Part shown: piece after piece, positions 21,893 to 33,931 of the stretch
How positions within the stretch are numbered: the stretch's first letter is position 1
Layout of the letters: each line of letters opens with the position of its first letter
Assembly (NCBI RefSeq): GCF_964340395.1
Contig: NC_135549.1
Coordinates: 30,752,332-30,792,331, forward strand
Length of the DNA stretch: 40,000 bases
Reading direction: 5' to 3'
Origin: Glandiceps talaboti
Lineage: Eukaryota > Hemichordata > Enteropneusta > Spengelidae
Program-made: the position numbers and the translations under genes
The notes under the pieces: model-generated
Databases searched by the model: none
What the model saw: only the letters and a program-made list of their open reading frames with translations
What the model was told of the DNA's origin: nothing

Positions 21893-22623
21893 ATTTGCAG
21901 TACACAATTGCAAGGGAAGGCACACACGGTGTCATCCAGAGGACACCGTGTTACGCAAACATAAAACATGATGCAAATGTCGTTAAAAGATTCCAATTTT
22001 GAAGGAGGAGAATGACTGTGAGAATGAAAAACTTATCAAAGACTTGGGACGATGTTTTCGAACATTTGTTTTTAACATAACGTTTTGAACGATATTCTTT
22101 TTCCTTGATATGTATTCTTTAAAAACTCGGTTTGTAGCTCGTGATTAACTGTAGGGGACAGAACTAGTTCTGTCTATGCTTTGGGACCATGTTTGAAAAA
22201 ATTGAATTTTTTTTACTCATTTGTATATACTGTTAATTGTGAGATTAATATGAGCAATGGAAATTTATTGTCTTAATTTGTTAACCTAAGTGTTGAGAAA
22301 ATTGCAACAATATCATCAACTTTGAACTGCAGAAACTGAACTTTTATCAGTATATTGAAACGACTGAAGGTTATATGTAATTTGGCTAGTTATTGCTCAA
22401 CAATTAATACATATATATATTTTATGTCTATACAAATATGTGTGTATGTGTGACTTCTTGAACAGGTAGTAGTGTGTTCGAAGTCAGCCTTACTTCCAAT
22501 CCCAAAGTAAAATACTAATTAGCGCCGTGTCGGTGCGTCTTGTAGCACACCTTGATCAAGCTATGTCAAATATGTCAAATGAACTACGCATTTCCGAAGG
22601 AAAAAACAGTCATATGATCTCTC

Positions 22624-22752
<129 letters not shown>

Positions 22753-22769
22753 AAAATTTACGTTTGTAA

Positions 22770-23345
22770 ATAATGTAACCATTGTAGACCAAGTAAAGAG
22801 CCAAAGACAGATCTCTTGACATAAAGAGAATGTTACATCTGGCAAGTGTAAATCAAATGTGTCGTGACCAATTAACAGATATCAAATAATTAACAACAAA
22901 TAGTGTGATATACTACAACATATGAACAATGATGTTTAACTGATATTGTAAAATCACTGAAAGAAATATTGAAGCATTTCATATTGCTTTATAGATATGA
23001 GTTCGACACAACATATACAACATACATGTCAACATAGATGACTGTAATTTATACATGTATCAATATGATAGTGTATATGCCAGAACAGGTTTATTTCGTA
23101 AATCTATTTCCATTTTTATTAAATACGTACATCAGGTCGGCAAAACATAGCAATAAGTAGTTTTTGTGTCATGTTGACTGTAAGTAAGTACGACGCTTGG
23201 TCGTCATGCAAGAACTAGTTATTGCGATTTCCCCGATTATTTTAACTTTGCTAATTCGCGATCTATAAACCAATAATAATCTGTATAGAAGGAAAGAGGG
23301 TGCCTTCAATTATTTATTGTCTTTGAGAACCTGAACAGGAAAAAG
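22770..23345. repeat. GPCR 3' flanking duplicon, copy belonging to psi-B
   Basis: AACCATTGTAGACC...GTAAAG at 22778 matches 9899 after GPCR-1. The later part shares AAATCTATTTCC and ACATCAGGTCGGCAAAACAT with 11500-11550. It is separated from psi-B by the LTR-like insertion. Confidence 0.6.
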
Positions 23346-23357
23346 TTCTTATTTGAG

Positions 23358-23359
<2 letters not shown>

Positions 23360-23451
<92 letters not shown>

Positions 23452-23486
23452 ATATATATATATAGATATATATATATATATATATA
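23360..23486. repeat. (CA)n followed by (TA)n
   Basis: About 20 CA repeats (23360-23398) abut an interrupted TA run (23399-23486). Confidence 0.95.
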
Positions 23487-23751
23487 ACGATAATTGTGAA
23501 GGTGACACATTCATAAAATGTTTTGTTTTGTATTTGTTTACTTTTTTGTTGGTCTGTTCTTTTTGTTTCTTTGTTTGCTTTGTCTATTTATCAGTTTTGT
23601 GTGTTTATTTGTGTGTTTATGTCACGGTTTTAATCCTTCCTTTTATTAACTTTTGAATCATATTTTCTTTCATTCTATATCTCCCCCACACCCAACCCAC
23701 CCCTACCCCCAACCTCGATACTAATGACTGTCTTACTTGATTATCAACATT

Positions 23752-23846
23752 GATTCATTGGTGGTCTGCAATGATTTTAAACTCCTGGACGGATGTCGAC
23801 TAAATCCCTTCACCTTAATTACAATATACTTTGGACTAACATGCAG
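23752..23846 (+). other. Candidate non-coding first exon upstream of GPCR-3
   Basis: Homologous to the proposed first exon of GPCR-2, ending at donor ATGCAG|GTGGGGG (GT at 23847). No TATA box is found about 30 bp upstream of the aligned initiator. The acceptor of the coding exon ends at 24323. Confidence 0.35.
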
Positions 23847-24332
23847 GTGGGGGATATTAGTGTAAATATGTTACATTTGTTTTACCTTTGATTTCGTAAC
23901 TGTAATACCCTCTTCCTCTCTTTTCCCCGTTTCCCTGTTTTATCACGTTCATCTTCTTTAATGCTGCGAACATTATCCAGTATCTTCCCTTCATTTACAT
24001 CACTCTCAAGACTTCTACCTAAATAGCTCAGCTCCTCGCTACATCGTGTTTTCCATTTATCATTGGTTTTCTTCTCCATGCAATCATTTCCTTATTATTC
24101 TGTTTGGAACTTCACCTATACGCCAGTCTTCCGTGTCATAAACGACACCCATCGTGAAATACGGCTTCAAAATTCCGATACCTATATGTGTCAACATTAT
24201 GCGACAACTAATTATGATGTGGTAGACACTCTCTAGTTCAGTTTACTTGGTAAATTTGGGGTAATCTACTTTACTTGTTCATATCTTGAATTTCTATATA
24301 GTCTTTCTATCATTTTATGGCAGGCTAATATC

Positions 24333-25291
24333 ACGGGTAACGATACTCTTGGCAGAAATAACACCTCAAATGACTTAGCCGAAATAAACACCGGGTGGTC
24401 AAGCTTATTATACAACCAAATATGGATGCGAACCATCATATCGTTGGCACACTTGGTCTCCTCGTCATCATAGTGTTTCTACACATACCTATACTGCGAA
24501 GCAACACAAATTATTTGAACGTCAACTTGGCTATAATATCAGATTGCCTGGCGGGCATCTTTCTTCTGCATTGCATGCAATGTAACATGGTTTCACCAAT
24601 AGGCTTAGCTGGAAAAATCACGTGTCGTATCTGGCTTTCAAAGTATCCTCTGTGGACTTGCTTTTATGTGTCGATGTTTTCACTTCTTTCAGTCAGTGCG
24701 GAGCGTTATTATGCGATTGTGTATCCATTGCATTACGAGGTCAATTTCAGAACAAAACACGTCCTGCTTGGAATAGCTATGATTTGGTCTGTTGCAATAT
24801 CATTCAATAGTTACATGTGGTATGTATACCGACACGAAGACAGGCTGTGTGTCATTGAGTGGCCGAGTTTGGTTTTCTTTCGAATTTGGGGAATCCTGAT
24901 ATTTCTACTTTATTACCTTGTTCCCATGGCAACTGTGGTATTCTTTTACTGCAAACTTTACCAAGCCTTGGGCAAGAGTTCTGTTCATGGAACAGACGAG
25001 CTGGCTAGGAGTAATTTGCAAGCCAAAAGAAAAGTCATACACATGCTCGTTATTGTTTTAGGTGCATTCACGATATGTTGGACCCCTGATTATATTTATT
25101 GGGCACTGCATAGCTATGGGTTAGTGAATGATCTAGGAAACTGGTTTTATAATGTTGCCGTTTTGTTGGGGGTTGCTAACGACTGCTGTTATCCGTTTAT
25201 TTATGCTTTCAAAAATCGTCATTTTAGGAAAGGGGTAAGATTTCTGGTATTAGGTAAAACAAATGACATTGAAGGAGACTCCAGATACTGA
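24333..25291 (+). pseudogene. Damaged rhodopsin-like GPCR, copy GPCR-3, with long residual ORF
   Basis: The position of the GPCR-1 start codon reads ACG here. A 4-bp deletion near 24436 (after GCGAACCAT) shifts the frame between N-tail and TM1. A residual ORF can begin at ATG 24395 in another frame and continue for 298 codons through all the TM segments. Within it, 12 bp are deleted between two CTCCT repeats, removing GNLL and the conserved N1.50. There is a 3-bp insertion in TM2 (AIISD), the end of TM2 is altered, and the TM7 motif is YPFIY, with N7.49 replaced by Tyr. ERY and CWTP remain intact. The poly(A) site aligned with GPCR-2 reads AGTAAA. It might be expressed as an altered protein, but the losses argue for a recent pseudogene. 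Confidence 0.7.
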
Positions 25292-25783
25292 AAATGCGAC
25301 CCCTCATTCCTAATGAAAGTATGATGTGTTGTTGCAAGTTTTCATGTGTAATGTAAATTTGGGTACTCATTTCTGAATCAAAAGTAAAACTTTGTAACAA
25401 TAATTTGAACCTTATCATTCTAACGCAGGAAAGACATAGTAAAGACATCGATATACAGCAAATGATGGTTTGTCTTTTTACAAGACAATTGATGACAATT
25501 TGTCGTGATTCGTATACAGTTAAGAGATATGATATACGTAACAACAAATTGTGCGATAAGCTAGAACCATAGACACTATGCTAGAACGAATATGAATAGT
25601 GGCGATTAACTGAAATTCTCAAACACACTGAAAATAAATCATATTTAAACATTTCATATTGTTGTAAACAAATCCGAGCGATAGAAATACATAGCATAAT
25701 TGTCAACATGCTGTGTACTAACATTCAAACAGACAATATATAAAATGCACGGAATTTTCATTAAAATAATGGTAACTCATAAC

Positions 25784-25891
25784 TGAATAGTGCAGGGATT
25801 ATAGACCTATTAACGTCAGTGAACAGTGCAGGGATTATAGACCTATTAACGTCAGTGAATAGTGCAGGGATTATAGACCTATTAACGTCAG
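25784..25891. repeat. 36-bp tandem repeat, three copies
   Basis: Three head-to-tail copies starting TGAA(T/C)AGTGCAGGGATT and ending ATTAACGTCAG. They differ at one position, in the middle copy. Confidence 0.95.
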
Positions 25892-26071
25892 TGAACGAAA
25901 ACATATCTCAGATATAGAGCGAATATTATTTGTCGTTTTTATCTAATTTGATTGATTTGTTTGTCCAAATTGTAGTGATTCGTAAACAATATGGGCCATC
26001 ATCTAAATAATAACAATTGATGTGACATGCTATTAAAAATATGATATCAAATATGAAAAGTGGTTGTTTAA

Positions 26072-26415
26072 AAGCATTTCATATACTTAACTACTGAGAT
26101 CGATAAAAAGGAATGTCTGTCAATATTCTTTTGTACCAACTTTGAAACAGACAATATGGAATTCACGACATTTTCATGAAACTAGATCTAGCGATGATGT
26201 ATATGTCACTACATTATAAAAAGGTAAACAAACAATGTATGGATGTCAGGAGTAACTGCGATTTTAATAATAACATGGATCAATACAGATAGAGATATTA
26301 TAACCTGATTTATTGCTCAGATGACTTTGATTGCTCCGTGTATCAATATGGTAAACATGATAATATTAAATATATGGATCAATTTATTTCCTAAATCGAT
26401 TTCCAATTATCTTAA
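26072..26415. repeat. GPCR 3' flanking duplicon, copy after GPCR-3
   Basis: Nearly identical to 18938-19290. It marks the distal edge of the GPCR cluster; homology to the other units fades after TTTCCAATTATCTTAAC. Confidence 0.85.
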
Positions 26416-27080
26416 CTTTCGTAAACCAAGTGGTGATCTGTTATTATACGTGATAATGTCATGAGTAATCTATGTAAATTTGTATTCAAGACCCATAATG
26501 GTAACTTTGTAAATTATTTGACATTTGTATCTTTAGTTATTAATTATAAACAACTGACCTGTAAATTCATTTTGTATGTTAGTGTATATGGTTTTGTAAG
26601 CTTTTGTACGCATGGGCCGGAGGCCTTAGAATCAAATAAGACATGTACGTACATCCCACAATATTGAAAAGTGTTATATTATGTCGAAGACAAATCGTTT
26701 CACAAATTGGTCCTGTTGTAGAAAAACTTTAACCATCCTCAAATATTCAATCATTATCTCAATAATTAAAAACAAATGCTTTGGAAATTTGAATGCAAGT
26801 TCATAAAATTGAAAATAAAATGCGCATGCTAACTGAATGTATAGACGCCAAAGTGAACGCTTCACCGTCTGTGTTTCAGTCAAGGTCCCGATTAACATTA
26901 AATATCACAACAAGTTCGTTGCTATAGGTACAGTCTTGATATACAAGAATATTAAACCGCCTTTATTGAATAACTTACTACGATTCATAAGAATGTCATT
27001 TTTATATCATTTTTTTCTCTTTGTAAAATTTTACATGGAGTCTGATCTTATGTTTTCCTTGTTTAAATTCTTAAACTAAC
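26416..27080. other. Intergenic DNA between GPCR cluster and transporter gene
   Basis: AT-rich with short open frames that match nothing I know. TTTATT at 26962-26967 is AATAAA on the minus strand and could be a poly(A) signal for the transporter gene if its 3' UTR runs through the minisatellite (inference). Confidence 0.35.
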
Positions 27081-28668
27081 TTACAGCGTTATACCAGTGT
27101 AGAGTTATCCAATGTCATTGTCGTGTACATTCAGATGAGTTACAGCGTTATACCAGTGTAGAGTTACCCAATGTCATTGTCATGTACATTCAGATGAGTT
27201 ACAGCGTTATACCAGTGTAGAGTTACCCAATGTCATTGTCATGTACATTCAGATGAGTTACAGCGTTATACCAGTGTAGAGTTACCCAATGTCATTGTCA
27301 TGTACATTCAGATGAGTTACAGCGTTATACCAGTGTAGAGTTACCCAATGTCATTGTCATGTACATTCAGATGAGTTACAGCGTTATACCAGTGTAGAGT
27401 TACCCAATGTCATTGTCATGTACATTCAGATGAGTTACAGCGTTATACCAGTGTAGAGTTATCCAATGTCATTGTCGTGTACATTCAGATGAGTTACAGC
27501 GTTATACCAGTGTAGAGTTACCCAATGTCATTGTCATGTACATTCAGATGAGTTACAGCGTTATACCAGTGTAGAGTTATCCAATGTCATTGTCGTGTAC
27601 ATTCAGATGAGTTACAGCGTTATACCAGTGTAGAGTTATCCAATGTCATTGTCGTGTACATTCAGATGAGTTACAGCGTTATACCAGTGTAGAGTTATCC
27701 AATGTCATTGTCGTGTACATTCAGATGAGTTACAGCGTTATACCAGTGTAGAGTTATCCAATGTCATTGTCGTGTACATTCAGATGAGTTACAGCGTTAT
27801 ACCAGTGTAGAGTTATCCAATGTCATTGTCGTGTACATTCAGATGAGTTACAGCGTTATACCAGTGTAGAGTTATCCAATGTCATTGTCGTGTACATTCA
27901 GATGAGTTACAGCGTTATACCAGTGTAGAGTTATCCAATGTCATTGTCGTGTACATTCAGATGAGTTACAGCGTTACACCAGTGTAGAGTTATCCAATGT
28001 CATTGTCGTGTACATTCAGATGAGTTACAGCGTTATACCAGTGTAGAGTTATCCAATGTCATTGTCGTGTACATTCAGATGAGTTACAGCGTTATACCAG
28101 TGTAGAGTTATCCAATGTCATTGTCGTGTACATTCAGATGAGTTACAGCGTTACACCAGTGTAGAGTTATCCAATGTCATTGTCGTGTACATTCAGATGA
28201 GTTACAGCGTTACACCAGTGTAGAGTTATCCAATGTCATTGTCGTGTACATTCAGATGAGTTACAGCGTTATACCAGTGTAGAGTTATCCAATGTCACTG
28301 TCGTGTACATTCAGATGAGTTACAGCATTATACCAGTGTAGAGTTATCCAATGTCATTGTCGTGTACATTCAGATGAGCTACAGCGTTATACCAGTGTAG
28401 AGTTATCCAATGTCACTGTCGTGTACATTCAGATGAGTTACAGCATTATACCAGTGTAGAGTTATCCAATGTCATTGTCATGTGCATTCAGATGAGTTAC
28501 AGCGTTATACCAGTGTAGAGTTACCCAATGTCATTGTCATGTACATTCAGATGAGTTACAGCGTTATACCAGTGTAGAGTTATCCAATGTCATTGTCGTG
28601 TACATTCAGATGAGTTACAGCGTTATACCAGTGTAGAGTTATCCAATGTCATTGTCATGTACATTCAG
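27081..28668. repeat. 59-bp minisatellite, ~27 units
   Basis: Highly homogeneous unit beginning TTACAGCGTTATACCAGTGT and ending GTACATTCAGATGAG. Two linked variants alternate: ACCCAA with GTCATG (units 2-6 and 8, and near the distal end) and ATCCAA with GTCGTG (most others). A two-unit block combining CACTGTCGTG with AGCATTATACC occurs twice (near 28290 and 28410), showing higher-order duplication. The distal unit contains the stop codon of the minus-strand transporter gene. Confidence 0.95.
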
Positions 28669-31031
28669 GATACTTGGTTCTGAACTTCTCTTCCAGTCTA
28701 GAATTTGAATAATCCTGAAAATAAAAAAAAACAGTGAATCGTTTCACAATTCTATTTCTGAATACACATTAAATTGTCCCCTTATCTTAAAACAAATAGC
28801 AGTGATAATTTTACACAATCTAAATAGGTATGGGTAAACTGTGAACTGAGTTTTGTTTATACAACATCAACTCCGTTTCACATTTTATTTGGCAAAATTA
28901 ATACTATTTATAATATCTATAATTATTTCTAACAACTTCTGACTTTACAAATCAGACATGTATGACATAGAGTAAACTGTAGGCTATAATGACTTGCATA
29001 TCTCTAATGTTGATAATTTATGTGTGGGATAAAGTCCATACATAAACTATTGTGCAACTATATTGAGGCACTAGGTTAGTGGGGAATTAAACCACCATCA
29101 TCAAGGATACTCTAAAAGTGTCTGTGATGGTTTCCTAAACCTGTAATCCTACGGCCGAAATGGGGAACAACCCCTCATGAAGAATGTTCAAAGATGCACC
29201 ACCCCAACCCCAAATCAGTGTACATTTCACCAGTGGAGTTTTAAGTAGAGTCTTTAGGATATGAACACTGTGGGAGATCTCTAATATATATAATAAACAC
29301 AGTTGCAATGTTGTATTATGTTCTAGTAGCTAATTTAACATCAAATGTTGACCATCTCAGTGAAGTGAGTGAGTGCAGTGTATGTGTGTCATATTATCTG
29401 TGTGAGTGACAAGCCAGCCTTGGTCTTATCAACAATTTGTTTACAATTAAACATCAGGGTGTGAAAGATTGTACACTGTGATCAATAGAGAAACTTGCTG
29501 AAAGTAGTTAGTTTTAGCACAGCTTGAGACAGGCTAAGAGATACAGTTGGTAGAAGATCGTTGTATTACTAGGCATTACATATGGAGAGGTTACAGTAAC
29601 TGTAAACTGATTAGTGGACAGTCATTTTAATTGCTTATCTTTTCAGCTTGTCAAAGGAATATGCTTATTGAAAATGTGAGAAGACTGGGAACGCGGTATT
29701 ACTTTTATTTCTTGTACTTCCAGTCGATACGGTGAAATCCATACATTAGCTTATATTTGAATATTAATTGTGAACAAGAACAAGTGTGAAAATCTGTACA
29801 AAATGACTGTTACAGTAATAATTCATATCAAAGGGCGACTCAGTTTCGTTCTTGTTTGACGAGAAAATGACCCTCCTACCTGTAAAGGTTAGAGTTTCGT
29901 TATATAAATCGTAGTGGCAATGTTGTAGCAATGATCTGAATAACCAAGACTATGTCTAGGTTTGTTTGATGTAAGGACTTACATGTGCAGTAGCGATTAA
30001 TGTTTATCGATGACATTACATATTTCTCATAATGCACTGTAACAGTTAAAGATGGCGGGTTTTTTTCAAACTCTCCATCAGAAAAATTAAAGCATTGAAA
30101 TATATTTAGTCATGATTACTGAGTACTCACCCAACAAGGACCATTGGTATCAGTGTTGTGACTGAATACAATTGAAATACTAACGTTGGAATTGAATCAA
30201 CAGTGGCAGAATACATTGTGTTGAAGATGACGGGAGAAAAGCAATTACCTATACCCTGCACACAACTCTGTAAGGCGAATACCACACCTATGTAATGAGA
30301 ATACTGTACCGTCAGTGGAATGTTATGTTATACAGTGCGGGGATTATCTCTAGAAATAGGTACGTAAAAGGTTCCTTTCGCCCTTTCGAGTTTGTCCCTT
30401 AAACAGTAAGGTTCTAACTATTTCTGCTATTTCTTTCAAATTTACTAAATTAAATCTGTCGACAAATTTAAAGTTAGAAGACGACCACCTTTAGTTTCAA
30501 ACGACTAGGTTTGCAGAAAAGGAGGACAGATACGGTTTTATATTTGAGAGTGAACGACAGAACTGCTATTTCCTTCACAAAATAATTTTGCTTACGTTTT
30601 TTTTTTTCACAAGTATGTCGATTCATAAAGAACGATTTATAACTTACGCAAATATAAGGACTAGTCATTAATCTAACATCTCAGCGTTTTTATTTATTCA
30701 ATACTTGTAACAGAAATGTGAACAATTGAATCCAGGCAATCATGGGTTCCAATATTATGTTTAAAGTTTATTCTGTTATTCTTACCCTGTTTTCTAGGGT
30801 CAAAAAGCTTCGATAACCGACTTCTTATAACGGGAAAAGATAAAGATGCCAGCATCCCAATCACTGGAGCTAGAATAGAGTTACAATTATAAAGAAAGAT
30901 ACATCATTATGTATATGACTGAGATGTAGTAGTAGTGCAGAAAGATAGCCTTTGATACAATTGTTGGTTGTTGTTGTTGTTGTTGTTTTTATTGTCGTCG
31001 TCGTCGTCGTTATTATTGTTATTGTTGTTGC

Positions 31032-31071
<40 letters not shown>

Positions 31072-31159
31072 AAGTGGTGGTGGTGGTGGTGGTGGTGGTG
31101 GTGGTGGTGGTGGTGGTGGTGGCGTGGCATGGCGTGCCGATGACGACGACGACGACAAC

Positions 31160-31199
<40 letters not shown>

Positions 31200-32973
31200 G
31201 GACACAAGCTGAGTTTATACATTTTGGGATGAATTTTGACTCGTATTAAAAAGACACTGTAATATTGCACTTAATGGTGAAGCTAATTATTATTTACTAT
31301 CGGTGCAACTCAAACCCGGTATTCATATACGTATAGTACAATATCGAGAAAACCCCTGTTTATGCCATCAATATTGCTAACAGCGCCTGCAGACAACATT
31401 TAATACATTTGAAGACATGTTTCACATTAATAGTAAAATAACACCAACTGCTTCAATTGAAAAACAAAGCAGTATTTTTACCTTGAGTAATCAGTAAGAA
31501 AAAATACTTATAACGTGATCAGTGTATGCCTCTTTTATGTCGAAACTGTTATCATTATCACCAGTCTACTAGTACTACGAATGGTACCTTCACTTGTAGT
31601 TTATGATATTTCTGAAGATTATATTGAAAACATGGTTAACCTACCAGCGAAAATTTCTGTTTGCGTGGCTGCCATGGCGACCATGATATAACTGCCAATA
31701 TGAGAAATAAAGCCGGCTTGAGCCATTCCCATATCGGTCAAGCAGCACGATAGGATTTTGCCAATAATAAGCAAACCTAACAATAAAGTGAGGAATAATG
31801 AGTTCTAACACGTATTGGTAATAATTAAGAATTAACACACAACATCTCATTGTAAATGACGGATGACCACATTTTGAAACAGATTTTACGAGTTGTGTGT
31901 TTGTTGATAAATTGGACTAATGAGGGAATGTTACTATCAAAGACGTCAGATTGTTAACATTGTTGTGATTTGTCGGAAAGTAATGTGAATTATATCAAAC
32001 AGTGGGCTCGGCTTGTCGTTCACGAACGTCAACAAACGTGCCACTTACCGACAGCATTGGTGGCAAAGAAAACCGCCTGGTAATATCCAACGGATATCGA
32101 GGAAAAACAAAGCGGAGGTCCAAGCATATACAATGTAGTAATACTGGAAGAAGAACCTAAAATCAAGAATAGTAATAACATACACATGGAGAGCACAACA
32201 AGTTCAAAACAGACCCGTCTAGAGCTCTCCGAAAATAAACGGAATATATCGACATACTGTTGTTGAAAATTCCACTTCACGTCGTTTTTGAGTGGCGCTG
32301 TCTCCTCGACCCAAAATACAATGTAAAATGTCATAAATATGGTGACACTGTACAGCATCCAGAGGGGTGGTATAAAACCAGCTGAGTTGATCCAGTATCC
32401 AGTACTGAATTGAGAAACGCCCCCTCCTACAAATAGCGAGGTTTCTATGATTATCATGCGGAATGTACGGTGTTCTTTAGGCGTTACGTCGGCAATAACT
32501 GCATACGATATGGCCATTGCTGTAAACGGGTTACCAGTTAAGCCGCGGATAACCTCCCCGATGAATAGATACGGCAATGGTAGATTGAGGTACAGAACAA
32601 TCAATATGCAAAGCATGTAAAGTACGAATCCAACAGTCGGTATCAAAAGTGCAATTTTTCTTCCACCACCTCTCTCACTGTATGACCCTAGAAACGTCGC
32701 GGTGAAGAAACCAAGAAAGGAAGGAATGATTTCGTAGTAAAGCATCCAATAGGAAGCCTCTGATTGGACCTTTTGACCTAGAATGTAGTTTGGATCTGAC
32801 TTATTGACTTCGCACGTTGATTGAGAAGTATTTGGAGAGTAACCATACATTTGGCCAACGACTTGCTTGACGTATTCCACTCGTATGACTGATAGACTCG
32901 AGTAAGCAAACATCAAACAGAAGAGAAGTGGTTCTACGGTAACGGTACGACGCAGGCAACGAAGAACTTCCAT
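28639..32973 (-). CDS. SLC46-family major facilitator transporter, five coding exons
   Basis: Joined exons 32973-32049, 31776-31645, 30869-30786, 30287-30131 and 28714-28639 (GT-AG, in phase) give 457 residues, close to the usual SLC46 length. The product is a 12-TM plasma- or endolysosomal-membrane carrier. SLC46 members include the proton-coupled folate transporter; the substrate here is unknown. Evidence: RRTVTVEPLLFCLMFA at the N-terminus (8-23), sequons N48 and N57 in the first outside loop, the TM2-TM3 loop GSYSERGGGRK (96-106) and ADVTPKEHRTFR (161-172). Later exons supply GFISHIGSY, APVIGMLASLSFPVIRS, LSKLFDPRKQG and VIFNTMYSATVD, all SLC46-like. Introns fall at donors GTAAGT, GTAGGT, GTAAGA and GTGAGT. 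The ATG at 32973 gives the family-typical N-terminus. Oddity: the last residues and the stop lie inside the 59-bp minisatellite. It is a SLC46A1-3-like member that I cannot place more exactly. Confidence 0.9.
30962..31199. repeat. Compound triplet microsatellite in intron 2 of the transporter
   Basis: Successive runs of TTG, TCG, TTG, TGG (about 31076-31122) and, after a GC-rich spacer, GAC and ATG triplets (31140-31199). All are periodic in three, so open frames of homopolymeric amino acids appear on both strands but have no coding value. The block lies within the intron spanning 31644-30870. Confidence 0.9.
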
Positions 32974-33700
32974 GGCTAAGTTTGTTGTAGTTCAAACAAC
33001 TATGTAACTCATCAAAACCGCATGTATGGCAGTGACGAAACCAAGGTGTGCGTCTTTCCTCCCCTCTACGTACTATCGTTCAAGAAGAAGTGAAGTGTGC
33101 TTCGAACTCGTGACTTACTTCTAACAGGTTCATTTGAGTCAGACAGAAGTAGACTGTTACCAACAAAGGTGACAGCTAGACATTGTTATCTATAAAAGGT
33201 CGCGATTCATGAACAATGAACTGTTAAAATACAGTATCAATGACAGTTTCAGACGAGAAAGCGACGTTTTTGTGAAGGAATGTAACAGGGGGAGTTGTCC
33301 GATCAGTTAAAAAACTAAAAGCTTGTCACTGGTTCTTCTCCTTTTAGTGTATTTTAGTTAGTGTATTTATTGGTGTGTCATGAACACTTTCACACTTCTC
33401 ATTTGTTATTGACACATATGTCTGATAACTTCACTTCATAGTAAAGACTTTGTTTTGTCTGTAGTTTGTAATATTTGTGTATATTTGCATTGGTTTTTTT
33501 TAGCTTCGCTGTCAGCGACAGCTGAGCGGAGCTCAATGGTTAGGTTGATTTTCATCGTCGTCCGTGGTCCGTCAACTTTTTCTATTTTCATCTTCTTCTC
33601 CGAAATCGACATTCAGAATGCTTTGATATTTGGTGTGCATTGTATATTGCCAAGATAAAAAACATGGAATGGGTAAGCATGCAGATAAATGTCTAAGAAA
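32974..33700. other. Upstream region of the transporter gene
   Basis: 5' flank of the minus-strand SLC46-type gene; no clear minus-strand TATA box or other gene is seen. TATAAAAGG at 33193 is on the plus strand. Confidence 0.4.
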
Positions 33701-33710
33701 TGACCCCATG

Positions 33711-33930
33711 TTTGCCAAGTAACAAGTTCACGCCAATAGCAACTGCTAAATGGTTGTGTATATTTCAAAGATAACAACAATATTGATTGAGCAAGTGGAT
33801 ATCTATCCAAGAGAGTAAATACATATCTACCTAGCAACAAGACTACGCCCATAGCAACAACCAAATGTCGTTGTATTTGACAAAGATAGCAGCAGAGGTA
33901 GTTAGGCAAGTAGATAAACATTTTTATAAG
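33711..33930. repeat. Degenerate ~117-bp direct duplication
   Basis: GCCAAGTAACAAGTTCACGCC...AATAGCAAC (from 33714) is echoed by CCTAGCAACAAGACTACGCC with CATAGCAAC about 117 bp later; both are followed by CAAAGATA. It abuts the next minisatellite. Confidence 0.65.
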
Positions 33931-33931
33931 T

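Noticed and set aside
30870-31270. Open frames of poly-His, poly-Asn, poly-Pro, poly-Val and poly-Gly
   Set aside because: They are translations of triplet microsatellites that lie inside intron 2 of the transporter gene.
33193-33201. TATAAAAGG as promoter of the transporter gene
   Set aside because: It is on the plus strand while the gene is on the minus strand, and no plus-strand gene follows it.
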